Notes: generated from the letters alone by a model not told the origin. 64,000 bases of DNA from JACVRW01 sp963734025 (GCA_963734025.1 CAVTFR010000011.1:434001-498000), one strand, 5' to 3'. Positions 17,779 through 28,150 are shown, numbered from the stretch's first letter. Program-made: numbers and translations.

Positions 17779-18675
17779 TCAGCGCAGTCTGAGCTGCTGG
17801 CCGATCGCGATCAGATCCGGATCGCCGCTCGGGATCTGCGCGCGGTTGAGCTCCCACAGCCGTGCCACCTCGGCCGCGACGCTGGTCGCGGAGGAGCCGG
17901 GGCCGAGGATTTTCTCGGCGATCAGCCAGAGCGACTCGCCGGGGCGGACGACGTGGACCCGGGCTTGGTCGCTCGCCCTCGACGGCGCGGCTACCGGCCG
18001 GGTCAGATCGGTGGTCTGCGAGGTCACGGTGCCGCCCCCCGCCCCGGTGTTGGCCGGAGGGCCGAGCTCGGGCGGATCGACCGGCTCGCTCCGAGCGGGC
18101 TCGACAGGAACAACCGCCGTCAGCATCTCCCTCTCGGGTGCACGCGAGCCCGGCTCAGCAGGGAGGACCTGCGGCGGAGGAGGTGGAGCGGGCACGCTGC
18201 CAGGCGCCACACCGTTGTCGGCGGGCGGCTCTGCCGGGGTGGCGGGCGTGGGCGGCACGGTCGGTTGCGTACCGTCGAGCGGTTGGACCGGAGCGTCCTC
18301 CGGAGCGCCAGGGGCGGAAGCATCGGGCTCCACGAACGGCGCCGACCGCCCCTCCGGGTCATCGGTGGGCTCACTCTCGAGCGGACCATCATCCGGAGAG
18401 ACATCCTGCGGCGCCGACCCGGGCGGCGGACCGGCATCAAAGGGCAGGTCGGTCTCCCCGCCGGGATCGAACCCGGGGCTGTCCGTTTCGATGTCCTCTG
18501 TCTGCTCAGGAGCGCTGATGCCCTCCTGCGACGTGTCGGGCTCTGCGGCGACGCTGACGCCGGGCACTACGGCGGCCAGAGCAAGAAGCCCGCCGGCGAG
18601 TGCGGACCGGACCCACCTGACAGGCGCGGAACCAACCGAGCGAAGCGTTTGGGTCTCGGCGCTCAGTTCGGTCAC
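17779..18675 (-). CDS. Exported Pro/Asp-rich protein with C-terminal LysM domain
   Basis: 298 residues from a GTG at 18675. A hydrophobic segment (about 21-45, ALAGGLLALAAVVPGVSVAA) precedes a long Pro/Asp/Glu-rich disordered region (about 46-245). One LysM domain (about 250-298, starting VHVVRPGESLWLIAEKILG) sits at the end. LysM binds peptidoglycan, so the protein probably reaches into or anchors to the wall. The frame runs open much further upstream, but that extension overlaps another gene remnant and is not conserved in character. Function beyond wall binding is unknown. Confidence 0.75.
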   Translation of the reverse strand: MTELSAETQTLRSVGSAPVRWVRSALAGGLLALAAVVPGVSVAAEPDTSQEGISAPEQTEDIETDSPGFDPGGETDLPFDAGPPPGSAPQDVSPDDGPLESEPTDDPEGRSAPFVEPDASAPGAPEDAPVQPLDGTQPTVPPTPATPAEPPADNGVAPGSVPAPPPPPQVLPAEPGSRAPEREMLTAVVPVEPARSEPVDPPELGPPANTGAGGGTVTSQTTDLTRPVAAPSRASDQARVHVVRPGESLWLIAEKILGPGSSATSVAAEVARLWELNRAQIPSGDPDLIAIGQQLRLR

Positions 18676-18692
18676 GGGTCTGCTCCGGCTCG

Positions 18693-19281
18693 CTAGTTCA
18701 GGGGATCGGTGACGCAGCGGAACGCCTTGGCGCCCGCGGCGGTGTTGGGGGTGATGGCGACGCTGCCGCCCGCGTCCGTCACGTACAGAACGTCGACCCG
18801 CCCGTTGGCGGCGGGATAGACATTCCGCGTCAGCTCGCCACCGGCCGCCAGATTGACGCCGGGTTCGCCGATCGCAGTCATGAGTTCGTCGTGACTCGGC
18901 AGGCGCCGTCCCGGGGTGGCATTCCGGTCGACGCCTTCGCATGCAACGGCTGCTGAGCCGTACGGCAACGGCGCCACGCGCGCTCGTCTCGACGCAGACG
19001 TCATAGACCGGCACGGTCGCCTCAGGGCACCGGACGAACAATCGTGCTGCCGAAACCCCGTTAAGCCGGTCGGCGTTTCTCGCCCTCGGTACTCTTGCCA
19101 ACGCGGGACTCCTTGATGCGGCTCCCATCGAGCGTGTTCCTCTTCAGGTCGCGGTTGCTCAGCGATCCGTTTCGGACATCGGCACCGGTGATTTCAGCGC
19201 TGCGTACGACGAGCCGCCCAGCGCGATGAACACGGCAACAGTTGCCATCACGTTGGCGTAGCTCAGGTGCCGGCGAATCAC
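18693..19281 (-). pseudogene. Frameshifted exported protein of a Solirubrobacterales-type family
   Basis: Pieces of one protein lie in successive frames. From GTG 19281 it reads IRRHLSYANVMATVAVFIAL and GGSSYAALK, a typical signal segment of exported proteins in this order, then hits a stop at 19159. A one-base shift at the T-run 19192-19194 restores ITGADVRNGSLSNRDLKRNT. A second shift near 19093 restores VPRARNADRLNGVSAARLFV, and a third near 18975 restores ACEGVDRNATPGRRLPSHDEL through to CVTDPLN at 18693. The encoded residues remain coherent between shifts, so either the gene died very recently or the sequence contains single-base errors. Function of the family is unknown; probably surface exposed. 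Confidence 0.7.
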
Positions 19282-19371
19282 GGGATGCGCACGACCTCTC
19301 CTTTGGCTTCCATACATCGTGATAAACCGCTCCAGCCGCCGTAGTCGCGCCCTTCCGTCATGATCGAACTC

Positions 19372-21636
19372 TCACTCGCACCGCGGTCCCCGCACCGTAA
19401 TCCGGCGAGTCCTTGTGTATCCGGTCTGGAATGCGTAGCCGGCTTCCGCAGGAAGCCGGGCCCGGAATCGGTAGCGCAACAAGCCACAGGTCCGCCTGAA
19501 CTGATAGCGGATCGCCCATGAGCCGTCGGCTTGCGTGCGTGTCGTCCGGAAGGTCTGCCAGCGTCCGGAGAGCACGACTTGGAGCTCGATCAGCTTCCCT
19601 GCCGGCGGCGTCGGAAGGGCCCGCAGAGTTCCGGAGAATCGAACGCTCTGTCCGTTCTTCAGCCGCCGAGGAGTGGCTCGGAGTGTGGAGGCGGCCGAGG
19701 TCAGCAGATTCACTGCGCTCTCCGAAGGCAACATGCACCGGGGTTCCCGCGTAGACGAACCGCAGCGTCCGTGTTGCAGTCGGCCGCAGGCGCCATACGT
19801 GAACTGCCCCGCTGCGTCGGTGCTCACGACGCCAATCAGTTGCCCGCGCTCGGTCGGGGTACCCGAGAAGACCTGAACTGGCGCGTTCGGCACCGGTTGG
19901 CCGTCGCGGTTCTCGAGCCGGCCCTGAATCGCGACCCGCTCTCCGTAGCGAACGTCAGCACTCGGCCTCAGATCGATTACGCGTCGCCTGACCGTGCGGC
20001 GCTTGCCTCCGCGCTTGACTGTCCTTCGAACTGTGCGCTCAGCTCCGAACGCCGGCACGAAGCACGGTCGGCACCCGAAGGGGAGGGTGACAACCATGGG
20101 TTCCCCACCTGAACGCCTGTCGGTGCTGTTCTGATTTGAGGCTTGGTCCCATGCGGTCGCCCGCAGTAGGTAGACGCCCGGCCGGAAGGAGGGAGTCGTC
20201 GATTCGAGCCAGGAGACGATCGCCTCTGCCGCTCGGTGGCGAGCGACTGCCAGGTGCCCGTTCCCTGGCGACTCAGTTCGATCTGGCCGGACGCCAAGCC
20301 AGATAATCCGATCAGTGACGACGACAGAGACGAGCGTGGGGTCCAACGTCGAAGGCTGCTTCGAACGCGAGCTGTGGCGGCTCAGGGTCGAACCTGAGCG
20401 ACACGGGCACGGACGCATTCGCCGGCTCATGGTTTCCGAGCCGCGTCCTCCCGCCAGACGCGCAGCCTCCCATTCCCCGGGCCAGGAACAGCGAGACCGC
20501 TCAGGCTCAGAGATGTCGGCGCCGGGTTGTCTGACCTCGCTGCAATCAGCGCCGCCGTGACCGACAGATCTGGTACCGGGCGCGCCGCAATGGGCGCGCG
20601 ATCACCTTCGGTGGGATTTGTCCAGGCGACCGCGAAGTCATTCTGGTTGCGCCACGTCGGGCCTCCGGCGAGACCCACAGCGACCGCGCCGGGTGCCGTG
20701 TTGTCAACACGAACCGTGACTCGGGCTTGATGCCGCGGCGATTGTCGGCCGCATCCAAGGCCTCGACGGCGAGTGGATGCGATCCGTCTCCGAGGGTGCC
20801 TCGTCTCGAAGCTGATCGCCCCACCGCCATTTGACACACGGGATCTGGCAGGCGAAGTCGCAGCCGCGATGGTGCTCGGCCCGCGAAACGCCCGAGACAA
20901 TCGCCCGCGCCCACTTCACCCCCACGTTGTCGCTCGCCGTGTAGTTCACGGTCTGCACACCCCGCACCCACTGCCCCTGCGTAAACGGATTGTCCTGCAG
21001 CACGCTCACCGCCGGTGGGCTCACGTCCACCACCGTCGCCTGCGCCTTGAAGGTCCGGATGTAGTTCAGGCCCCGGCTCGAGCAGTTGGGCGTGCCGCGT
21101 TCGCCCACGCACACGATTCGCTGGACGATCTTCGTTGCGCCGTTGATGTCGTAGGTGCGGGGGCGGGGCCAGCCGGCCGCCTGGGCGTAGCCGCGGCGGG
21201 GGCAGCGCGTGTTGGCGCGGACGTTCTTGATCGGCGTTGGTGGACCGTCGGGGCGGCTCGCCCAGAGCTGGAGGGCGTAGCGGCAGTCGCGGCGGCGGGC
21301 TTGGCCGGACCAGGTGAAGCGCGCGAAGCGGGTGCCATCGGGCGCCTTCATCACGAAGTAGGAGCGCGATCCGCGTGGGACGCGGCCGGCGCGCGGGACG
21401 TTGGAGGTGACCAGGCCGCGGAGGCCCGGACCTTCCGGGTCGCAGGCGCGCTTCCACATCATGCCGCGGGTCGCGAAGTCGTCGAACGCCTGGGTCGAGA
21501 AGCTCGTGCGGTCGGCCTGGCAGGCGTTGATCGCGTATTCACTGGCGGCGGCCGGACCAGTCTGGATCCACAGCAGCACCGCGGCGGTCCCGCACAGCGC
21601 GGCACGCATGAGGCAAACGGTGGCGTTGAGACCCAT
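19372..21636 (-). pseudogene. Large exported Ig-like surface protein, many frameshifts
   Basis: Starting at ATG 21636, an N-terminal signal peptide (LCGTAAVLLWIQTGPAAASE) leads into an intact stretch to about 20835. After that the coherent protein jumps frame at least nine times. One extra A at the T-run 20830-20832 is needed to read NGGGAISFETR; others lie near 20795, 20740, 20585, 20440, 20330, 20225, 19790 and 19735. Recognisable pieces are VRVDNTAPGAVAVGLAGGP, GNGRLRVWREDAA, GVYLLRATAWDQASN and a repeated C-terminal beta-sandwich region ending TVRGPRCE. The pattern of repeated extracellular beta domains resembles a family I recognise from Solirubrobacterales. As read, it cannot make a full product. 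Confidence 0.7.
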
Positions 21637-21753
21637 GTGCTGCTTTAGGAGCCGGGCGGGAGAAGTTCGCCCCCGCGACCCGAAATTTGCGCCGCAGCCT
21701 ATTGCGGGCCGGGCCGGGGACATATGGGTCACGCACTGCCTGCGGTGAGGCTT

Positions 21754-21772
21754 TTCCCGCTACTTGCGGGAA
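21754..21772 (-). terminator. Hairpin downstream of lpdA
   Basis: TTCCCGC (21754-21760) and GCGGGAA (21766-21772) form a perfect 7-bp stem with a 5-nt loop, 22 bp past the lpdA stop and upstream of the surface-protein start. No U-tract follows on the minus strand, so it may be a weak terminator or simply an mRNA 3' end structure. Confidence 0.35.
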
Positions 21773-21793
21773 CTGATTAAGCGACGAGCGGCG

Positions 21794-23177
21794 CTAGCCG
21801 TGGATCAGCCAGCCATCCGTCGCCCGAGCGGCCTCCATGACGGCCTCGGCAAACGCCGGATGCGGGTGGATCGTGCGAGCGACCTCGGGGTAGCCGCCCT
21901 CGAGCTCGTGCGCGTTGACGAGCTCCTGAATCAGATCCGCGGCCTTAACCGACAGGATGTGGGCACCGAGGATCTCGCCGTACTTCTTATCCCCGACGAT
22001 CTTGATCATCCCTCCGCGGTCGCCGTAAACGGTCGGGGCGCCGACGGCGCCCATCGGAATCTTGCCCACGACCACGTCGTAGCCCGCCTCGCGGGCCGCC
22101 TTCTCCGTCAGCCCGAACGACGCGACCTGCGGGTAACAGAACGTGACGGCCGGGACGTACGTGTAGTCGATCGGGTGCACGTCCTGCCCGGCGGCGTCCT
22201 CCACCGCGATGATGCCCTCGTCGGATGCCTTGTGGGCGAGAGCGGGGCCCGGAACCATGTCGCCGATCGCCCAGACGCCCGGCCGTGAGGTCCGCAGGCG
22301 CCCGTCGACCTTCACCATGCCACGCTCGTCGCGGTCGATGCCGGCCTCATCCAAGCCAAGCCCCTCGACGTCCGGAGCGCGGCCGGCGGCGATCACGAGG
22401 TAATCGAACTCCTCGGTCTCGCCGTTGAACGTCACGCGCACAGAAGAGTCCGATGCCTCGGCCGCCTCGACCTTCGCGCTCGTCTCGATGCGCACGTTCT
22501 GCTTGCGGATCTCTCGCGCGGCCGCCTTCGCGATCTCCTCGTCCTCCAACGGCAGGATCTGAGGGAGCGCCTCCAAGATCAGCACCTCGGTACCCAGCCG
22601 CCCGAATGCCGACGCGATCTCGATCCCGGATGCCCCGCACCCGACGACGCACAGCCGCGACGGCTGCTCGTTCAGGAGCCACATGCCGGCCGTGTCGAGG
22701 ATGCGCTTGCCGAACTGCAGGTCGAGGATCGGCTTGGCCACTGACCCGGTGGCGAGGATCACGCGGTCGGTCTCGATCTCCGTGCCGTCGAACTGTCCGC
22801 CGATCTTGACGTTGCCGTCGTCGGTGACCGAGCCGAAGCCCTCGATCAGGTCGATCTTGTTCTTGTCGAAGAGCATCCCGACGCCGCTGGTCAAGCGTCT
22901 TGATGACCTTGTCGCGATGCTTGGTCGCGCCGGAGTAGTCGATCGACGCGCCGTCGACCTTCACTCCGAACGAGCCCGCGTGCTGGACCTCCTGGTAGAC
23001 CTCGGCCACGCGCAGGATCGCTTTCGCGGGGATGCAGGCCTCGTTCAGGCAGCGCCCGCCCGTGTTCCCCTTCTCGACCACGGCGGTCTTGAGGCCGAGC
23101 TGCGCGGCACGGATCGCGGCGACGTAGCCACCCGGGCCCGACCCGATCACGATGCAGTCGTACTTGCTCTCCGGCAT
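21794..23177 (-). pseudogene. lpdA: Dihydrolipoamide dehydrogenase (E3), one frameshift
   Basis: Flavoprotein disulfide reductase that reoxidises lipoyl groups of 2-oxo acid dehydrogenases. The N-terminal frame (from 23177) has the FAD motif GSGPGGYVAAIRAAQLG and the redox pair CLNEAC; it must shift by one base near 22898 (after KVIKTL) to continue as TSGVGMLFDKNKIDL. The second frame carries the NAD-binding region and ends with the catalytic HPHPAFAE before WLIHG. Total span is 1384 nt, one more than a multiple of three, so a single extra base explains it. All catalytic parts are intact. This is the expected E3 partner of pdhABC 8 kb away. Real disruption or sequence error cannot be told here. 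Confidence 0.85.
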
Positions 23178-23193
23178 CGGGCGATGAGCCTAC

Positions 23194-23739
23194 CTATCGG
23201 CGTGAGGCGCCCGGCCGCTCCGGCATCTGGATGCGTGCCATCGCCTTGACGAGGAACCAGAAGAGCGTGCCGGCGAGGGCGAGCATGACCGCGAGCACGA
23301 CCGCCGCGACGAGGCTCGTGGCCGTGATAAGTGCCAGCGAGCAGATGACGATCGTGATCGCGAGCAAGGTTTGCATGCCGAGCACGGCCCAGTACTTGGA
23401 TCGCCACATGCCGACCGCCACGACGGCCACGACGGCGGTCACCAGCAGGCTCCCGGCGAGCGCCTGGCCGGCGTCGGCGTCGGTGCCGCCGTCCCAGCCG
23501 GCGATCACGGCGATCAGGTTGGCGAGTGCGAGCAGCGCCGCTGCGACGGCGCCGACCGTCACCGCGCGCGGCCGCTCGCCCGGCGCGAGCGGCTTCAAGG
23601 CGCGTCGCGCCTCCTCGTCCTTCTTGCGCCCGCGCGCGTAGCCGCTCGGCAACTCGCCGGCGCTTGCGTTCGGCGCTTTGGCGGCTACCGGCGCGGGGCG
23701 TTGGCCGCGGGTCTTGCGCCGCTTTCGCTTCGTCGCCAT
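23194..23739 (-). CDS. Hypothetical membrane protein, basic N-terminus and four helices
   Basis: 181 residues. The first 60 are highly charged and basic (MATKRKRRKTRGQRP, then GRKKDEEARRALKPLAPGERPR). Four hydrophobic segments follow at about 60-80, 93-112, 116-136 and 140-165. The last loop ends in PERPGASRR. I do not recognise a named family. It lies 16 bp upstream of lpdA on the same strand, so co-transcription with lpdA is possible. Confidence 0.65.
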   Translation of the reverse strand: MATKRKRRKTRGQRPAPVAAKAPNASAGELPSGYARGRKKDEEARRALKPLAPGERPRAVTVGAVAAALLALANLIAVIAGWDGGTDADAGQALAGSLLVTAVVAVVAVGMWRSKYWAVLGMQTLLAITIVICSLALITATSLVAAVVLAVMLALAGTLFWFLVKAMARIQMPERPGASRR

Positions 23740-23792
23740 GGGCCGCGCGGACGTTAGCGGGGGACGAGCGTTTCTCTAAGGTCCGGCGGCAG

Positions 23793-24902
23793 ATGCGGGT
23801 GCGCCTTCTGATGACGGCCGCTGTTCTCACGGCGGCGACGCTCCTCACCCCTGCCCTCGCGGAGGCGAAGCGCGGCGTGCCCGATCGCTTCTACGGCGTG
23901 ATGTGGGACCGCGCGACGGCGAGCGCGCCCGACGCCGACCAGGAGGCGCAATGGGCACTGATGGCGCGCTCAGGCGTCGAGACCGTGCGCACCGTCTTCC
24001 CCTGGTGGCGCTTGGAGGCCGACCCGAGCCGCCCGCCCGACTTCAGCTCGACAGACCGCCTCGTCGCCTTGGCCAGCACGCACGGCATCAGGCTGCTGCC
24101 GGTGGTGGCTTACACCCCGGCGTGGGCGGCGATCGACCCGTCCACGTACGCGTCGCCGCCGCGCGACGTGGACGACTACGCCGCCTTCCTCGAGAACCTG
24201 ATCGCACGCTACGGCCCGGCCGGCAGCTTCTGGGACGAGCGGCCTGACCTGCCGCGACGGCCCCTGCGCGAGTGGCAGATCTGGAACGAGCCCCACCTTC
24301 AGGGCTATTGGGACACGAGCGGCCGCGGCCGCAACGCCTGGGCCAGGGAGTACGCCGAGCTCCTGAGGTCCGCCAGTCGCAGGATCAGGGAGCTCGACCC
24401 GGGCGCGACCGTCGTCCTTGCCGGCCTGGCCGACTTCGCCTGGCGGCACCTCGATCGGCTTGCCCGCTTCGGCGTCGCGCGCCACTTCGACGTGGCCGCG
24501 CTGAACTTCTTCACCTCGCGCCCGCACCGCGTCCTGAAGGGAGTGCGCTACTTCCGCGCAGCCCTGCGCCGCACCCACGCGCCGCGCCGGCCCATCTGGC
24601 TGACGGAGGTCACCTGGCCCGCGGGCAAGGGCCGCGTGCCGCGCCCCAAGCCGCTGTGGCAGCGCCAGTGGTGGGTCACGGATGCCGGCATGGCGACGCG
24701 CGTGCGCGACCTCTACTCGGTTGCCGCGCGGGGGAGCCGGCGGCTGCGCCTCGGGCGCGTCTACTGGTACACGTGGTCGTCCGGGTACGAGGACGGCGAC
24801 CTCTTCGACTACACCGGGCTCATCCGCTATAGCGGCGGCAGCTACGAGTCGATGCCGGCACTCCGGGCCTACGCCAGGAGCGCCCGCCGCCACCAGCGCT
24901 AG
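23793..24902 (+). CDS. Secreted glycoside-hydrolase-like (clan A) barrel
   Basis: 369 residues with a signal peptide (about 1-24, ending ALAEA). A (beta/alpha)8 barrel of the clan GH-A type follows: the acid/base motif WQIWNEPHL and the nucleophile motif PIWLTEVTWP keep both glutamates, and the C-terminal strand YWYTWSS is present. The most similar enzymes in memory are cellulase- or xylosidase-like. The substrate is unknown; plant polysaccharide or a surface glycan are options. It is convergent with thiE, the two stop codons overlapping by 2 bp at 24900-24901. One of four such paralogues in this window. Confidence 0.78.
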   Translation: MRVRLLMTAAVLTAATLLTPALAEAKRGVPDRFYGVMWDRATASAPDADQEAQWALMARSGVETVRTVFPWWRLEADPSRPPDFSSTDRLVALASTHGIRLLPVVAYTPAWAAIDPSTYASPPRDVDDYAAFLENLIARYGPAGSFWDERPDLPRRPLREWQIWNEPHLQGYWDTSGRGRNAWAREYAELLRSASRRIRELDPGATVVLAGLADFAWRHLDRLARFGVARHFDVAALNFFTSRPHRVLKGVRYFRAALRRTHAPRRPIWLTEVTWPAGKGRVPRPKPLWQRQWWVTDAGMATRVRDLYSVAARGSRRLRLGRVYWYTWSSGYEDGDLFDYTGLIRYSGGSYESMPALRAYARSARRHQR

Positions 24903-25520
24903 CCGGGCAGCGCGGCCCGCAGCGCGGCGGCGGCCTCCTCCGGGTCGCCGGCGTCGCGGATAGCGCGCAGCACGACGATCCGGCGCGCGCCCGCGGCAAC
25001 CAGCTTCGCCGACGTTGCCGACGTCGATGCCGCCGATCGCGAACCAGGGCCGCTCGCCTCCGGCCGACGCGGCGTGGCGGACGCACTCGAGGCCGGCCGC
25101 CGGGCGCCCGAGCTTCGTCGGCGTCTCCCATACAGGGCCGACGCTCAGCTGATCGGCCTCGGAGCCCAGGGCGGCGTCGAACTGGGCGGGGCTGTGAGTC
25201 GACAGCCCGATCAGCAGGCGAGAGCCGACCTGCTCGCGAACCTCGGCGACCGGCAGGTCGTCCTGACCGACGTGCACGCCGTCGGCACGCGCCTCGAGCG
25301 CGAGGTCGGGCCGGTCGTTCAGCCAGAACAGCGCACCGTGCTCGTCGCAGAGGGCGCGGAAGCGCGCGGCGGCGCTCAAGACCTCTTCGTCCGCGGCGTC
25401 CTTCGCCCGCAGCTGCAGCATGTCGACCCCTCCGCGGAGGGCCGCCCGGACGAGCTCGTCCGGCACGGCCTCCACGACGAAGTAGAGGCGAGCCCGGCTG
25501 AGGACCTCAGCCGGGCGCAC
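24899..25520 (-). pseudogene. thiE: Thiamine-phosphate synthase, one frameshift
   Basis: ThiE joins the thiazole and pyrimidine halves to thiamine phosphate. From GTG 25520 the frame shows LQLRAKDA, WLNDRPDLALEARADGVHVGQDD, GLSTHSPAQ and the phosphate loop FAIGGIDVGNVGE. It then needs removal of one base near 25003 to continue as LVAAGARRIVVLRAIRDA and stop at 24899. The span of 622 nt is one over a multiple of three. Everything else matches a normal 206-residue ThiE. It lies 3 bp after the stop of the preceding secreted-barrel gene on the same strand and is apart from thiOSG at 28.6-30.8 kb. No riboswitch precedes it. Confidence 0.82.
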
Positions 25521-25522
25521 GA

Positions 25523-26752
25523 CTAGCGGGCTGGGTTGGCGGGCGCGGCCGGCAGCTTGATCGCGCCGCCGGGGCGCTTGACCTTGCCGCGGTTGGACTT
25601 GTACCAGCGCTGGAGCGCGCCGTACTGCGGCAGGCGCTTGCCGGACTGGGTCACGATCCCGGTGTTGAACGTCGAGACCGCGTTGTTCGGCAAGGTCGGC
25701 AGCAGGTACTGGAGCTGGCTCTTCACGCGCCCGTTCTTCAGCGCGATCGTGTACGCCTGCTGCAGGTAGCGCGAACGGGTCTTCTTCGGCAGCGCGCGCT
25801 TGCCCGACGCGAAGTAGCCGTACTCCGTCAGGTAGAGGGGCATGCGGCCGCCGCCGTTCTTGCGCAGCACTCCGGCACGGCTCAGCTTGTCGAGTGCCTT
25901 GGTCAGGCGCGACAGCGTCCCGATCGTCACGTTGTCCTCACCCGGATACTCGAAGTTCGGCGCGTGCGTGAAGTCGTACGGATGGTGCGCGTAGCCGTCG
26001 GCCTTCAGCTTCGTGCAGTTGCGGGCGCGCTTGTACTTCTTGTTGACGCAGGTCACGGAGCGGAGGAAAGCGAGCGGCGCGATCGAGAGCCCGGACCGTG
26101 CGTAGGGGCTTGTTTCGCCGATCAGGACCTTCGCGCGCGAGTCGGCCTTCTTGATGGCGTTGTAGCCGCGTGAGTAGAGCGAGCGGTAGAGCGACGGGCT
26201 GACCGAGAGCGGGCCGAGCCAGGTCTTCCAGTTCGGCTCGTTCCAGACGCTGTAGCGGTCCACCCGGCCGCGGAAGTGCTCGGCGACGACGCCGGCCCAC
26301 TTGCCGTACTCAACCGCGTTCGGCTTGTACCAGGCGCCCTTCTGCGGCTGGGACTTGCGCGAGTTCGCCCAGCGCGGCGCGGGCCCCGTTAGGGATAGAT
26401 GCACGCGGATCCCGTTCTTTGCCGCGCGGTCGACCAGCGCGTCGATGTTGCTGAAGTCGTACTGGATGACCTTGGGCCGGTTGCGCTGGCGGTACTGCTG
26501 GGGGTACATCGTGTACGCCCACGCCACGTTCGCGCGGATCCGGGTCACGCCGAGCGCACGCGCGTAGTCGAAGGGCTTGTCGCCCTGCCAGCGCTTGTTG
26601 CCGACGACGAAGACGCCCTCGTCCTGGATGGCGAGCTCCATCCCCCTCGCGGCCTGCGAGTTGGGCGCGGCAAACAGCCCCACGGCGAGCGCCGCGGCGG
26701 CCGTCACGAGGGCCAGGGCAATGCGGGCGAAACGAGGTCCTGCGGTAGTCAC
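25523..26752 (-). CDS. Secreted glycoside-hydrolase-like barrel
   Basis: 409 residues with a Tat-less signal peptide (about 8-34, ending SQAA). Barrel motifs are RYSVWNEPNWKTW (acid/base Glu) and MPLYLTEYGYF (nucleophile Glu). A pair of cysteines (SVTCVNKKYKRARNC) lies in a loop and could be disulfide linked; the paralogue at 26780 has the same loop. The tail is Lys/Arg/Pro rich. It ends 3 bp before thiE. Likely acts outside the cell on a glycan; substrate unknown. Confidence 0.78.
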   Translation of the reverse strand: MTTAGPRFARIALALVTAAAALAVGLFAAPNSQAARGMELAIQDEGVFVVGNKRWQGDKPFDYARALGVTRIRANVAWAYTMYPQQYRQRNRPKVIQYDFSNIDALVDRAAKNGIRVHLSLTGPAPRWANSRKSQPQKGAWYKPNAVEYGKWAGVVAEHFRGRVDRYSVWNEPNWKTWLGPLSVSPSLYRSLYSRGYNAIKKADSRAKVLIGETSPYARSGLSIAPLAFLRSVTCVNKKYKRARNCTKLKADGYAHHPYDFTHAPNFEYPGEDNVTIGTLSRLTKALDKLSRAGVLRKNGGGRMPLYLTEYGYFASGKRALPKKTRSRYLQQAYTIALKNGRVKSQLQYLLPTLPNNAVSTFNTGIVTQSGKRLPQYGALQRWYKSNRGKVKRPGGAIKLPAAPANPAR

Positions 26753-26779
26753 GGTTGAAGGTCTCCTTGAGGTATCGGA

Positions 26780-28150
26780 TCAGCGGGCCGCGAGCTGCTT
26801 GGCGCGCGAGTGCTCGCCAAGCGTGACCCGGAATGTGGCTTCAGAGCCCGCCTTGACGCGGAAGCTGCGGCGGAAGTAGCCGACGTTGTTCACTGGGACA
26901 GAGCCGAGGGAACGGTAGCTGGCGCGCCGGGATGACTTGAACTCGACCTCCACGTCGCCGCTCGACGCCGACCGGACGGCGCCGAAGACCTCGACGCGGC
27001 CGCCGCTGCGCCGCTCCAGGTGAAGCGGCAGCTCGAAGGCGCTGTAGACGCCGCGCTTCTTGCGACCGTCGGCGAAGCGCAGCCCCGCCTGCCAGGTCGG
27101 CGCGTCGCGCAGCGTGTACTGCGAGTAGCTCCGGACGCGCCGGTTGCGGAAGGCGATCCACTCGCTCTCGTCCATCAGGCCGGGAGCGCGCGCGAGCGGG
27201 GTGGCAAAGGGGTCGGGCGGCTTGGTCTGGTAGCCGAACTCGGTGATCCAGATCGGCGTGCGCCGCGGGAGCTTGCCGCGCCGGGCGAGCGCGTCGAGCG
27301 TCTTCGTCACGCGGCTCAGCTGCCCGATGGCGGCGTCGCCGGCCACGGGCTCGCGGACGCTCGGGCCGTTGGCAAGCGTATACGGGTGATAGGCGAGGCC
27401 CGAGGTCGGGATGCGGCCGACCCGCTCGCAGCCGCGCTTGCGCGCCGCGCGCCCACGGTACTGGCGGTAGTTGCGATCGAGGCAGACCATCTCACGCAGG
27501 AAGTCGAGCGGCGGCACCTTCTTGCTCGAGGTGCCCCCGCGCGGCATCAGCTCGCCGAGCAGGATCGTGTCGGCCTCATGGCCCGAGCGCTCGAGCCCGG
27601 CGTGCCCCGCCAGGTAGAGGTTGCGGTAGATCGAGGGGGAGAGCGGCGTGCCCTGCTTGCGCTGCGGGCTCAGCCAGCTGTAGAGGTTCGGCTCGTTCCA
27701 GAGCGACCACAGGTCGACGCCCGGAAACTGCTTGCCCACCGCCTCCAAGAAGAGGCCGTACTCCTTGCTGCTCGGCCGGTTCGTGCCGCGTCGCCCGCCG
27801 CGCTTCGAAGCCCAGTCGGGCGCGAGGCCGACGACGTTGACGAACGGCCGCATCCCGCGGGCGCCGATCGCCTCGATCACCTGCGGGTAATTGCCCCATT
27901 GGTAGCCGGCGGGGTTGCTCGCGTCGAACCCGGAGGGCTTGCGCCGTCCGTCGGGCGCGACCTCCTCCCAGGACAGCCCGATCTTCACGACGTCGGCGCC
28001 GAGCGCTTGGAACTCGTCGAGCGTCGCGCTGGTGTCGTGGCGCAGATGGACGTCGTCCTGCAGGATCGTCACCTGCCCGGTCGACGCTTCGGCCGCCGGA
28101 ACGGCGACGAGGGCGGCAAGAACGGCAGTGACGATTGTCAGTCGTTTCAT
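26780..28150 (-). CDS. Secreted glycoside-hydrolase-like barrel with C-terminal beta domain
   Basis: 456 residues from ATG 28150 (the open frame extends 9 codons further upstream). Signal peptide at about 1-22 (ending AAEA). Catalytic motifs WSLWNEPNLYSWL and PIWITEFGYQT keep both glutamates. A cysteine-flanked loop (EMVCLDRNYRQYRG...CERVG) matches the neighbour at 25523. After about residue 355 there is an added beta-rich domain (GGRVEVFGAVRSA...FRVTLGEHSRAKQLAAR). The two genes share strand and are 27 bp apart, so they look like a tandem duplication. Confidence 0.78.
   Translation of the reverse strand: MKRLTIVTAVLAALVAVPAAEASTGQVTILQDDVHLRHDTSATLDEFQALGADVVKIGLSWEEVAPDGRRKPSGFDASNPAGYQWGNYPQVIEAIGARGMRPFVNVVGLAPDWASKRGGRRGTNRPSSKEYGLFLEAVGKQFPGVDLWSLWNEPNLYSWLSPQRKQGTPLSPSIYRNLYLAGHAGLERSGHEADTILLGELMPRGGTSSKKVPPLDFLREMVCLDRNYRQYRGRAARKRGCERVGRIPTSGLAYHPYTLANGPSVREPVAGDAAIGQLSRVTKTLDALARRGKLPRRTPIWITEFGYQTKPPDPFATPLARAPGLMDESEWIAFRNRRVRSYSQYTLRDAPTWQAGLRFADGRKKRGVYSAFELPLHLERRSGGRVEVFGAVRSASSGDVEVEFKSSRRASYRSLGSVPVNNVGYFRRSFRVKAGSEATFRVTLGEHSRAKQLAAR

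Noticed and set aside
19372..20430. Intact 352-residue open frame on the minus strand
   Set aside because: Its N-terminal part is out of frame with the coherent protein; it is the tail piece of the larger frameshifted surface protein.
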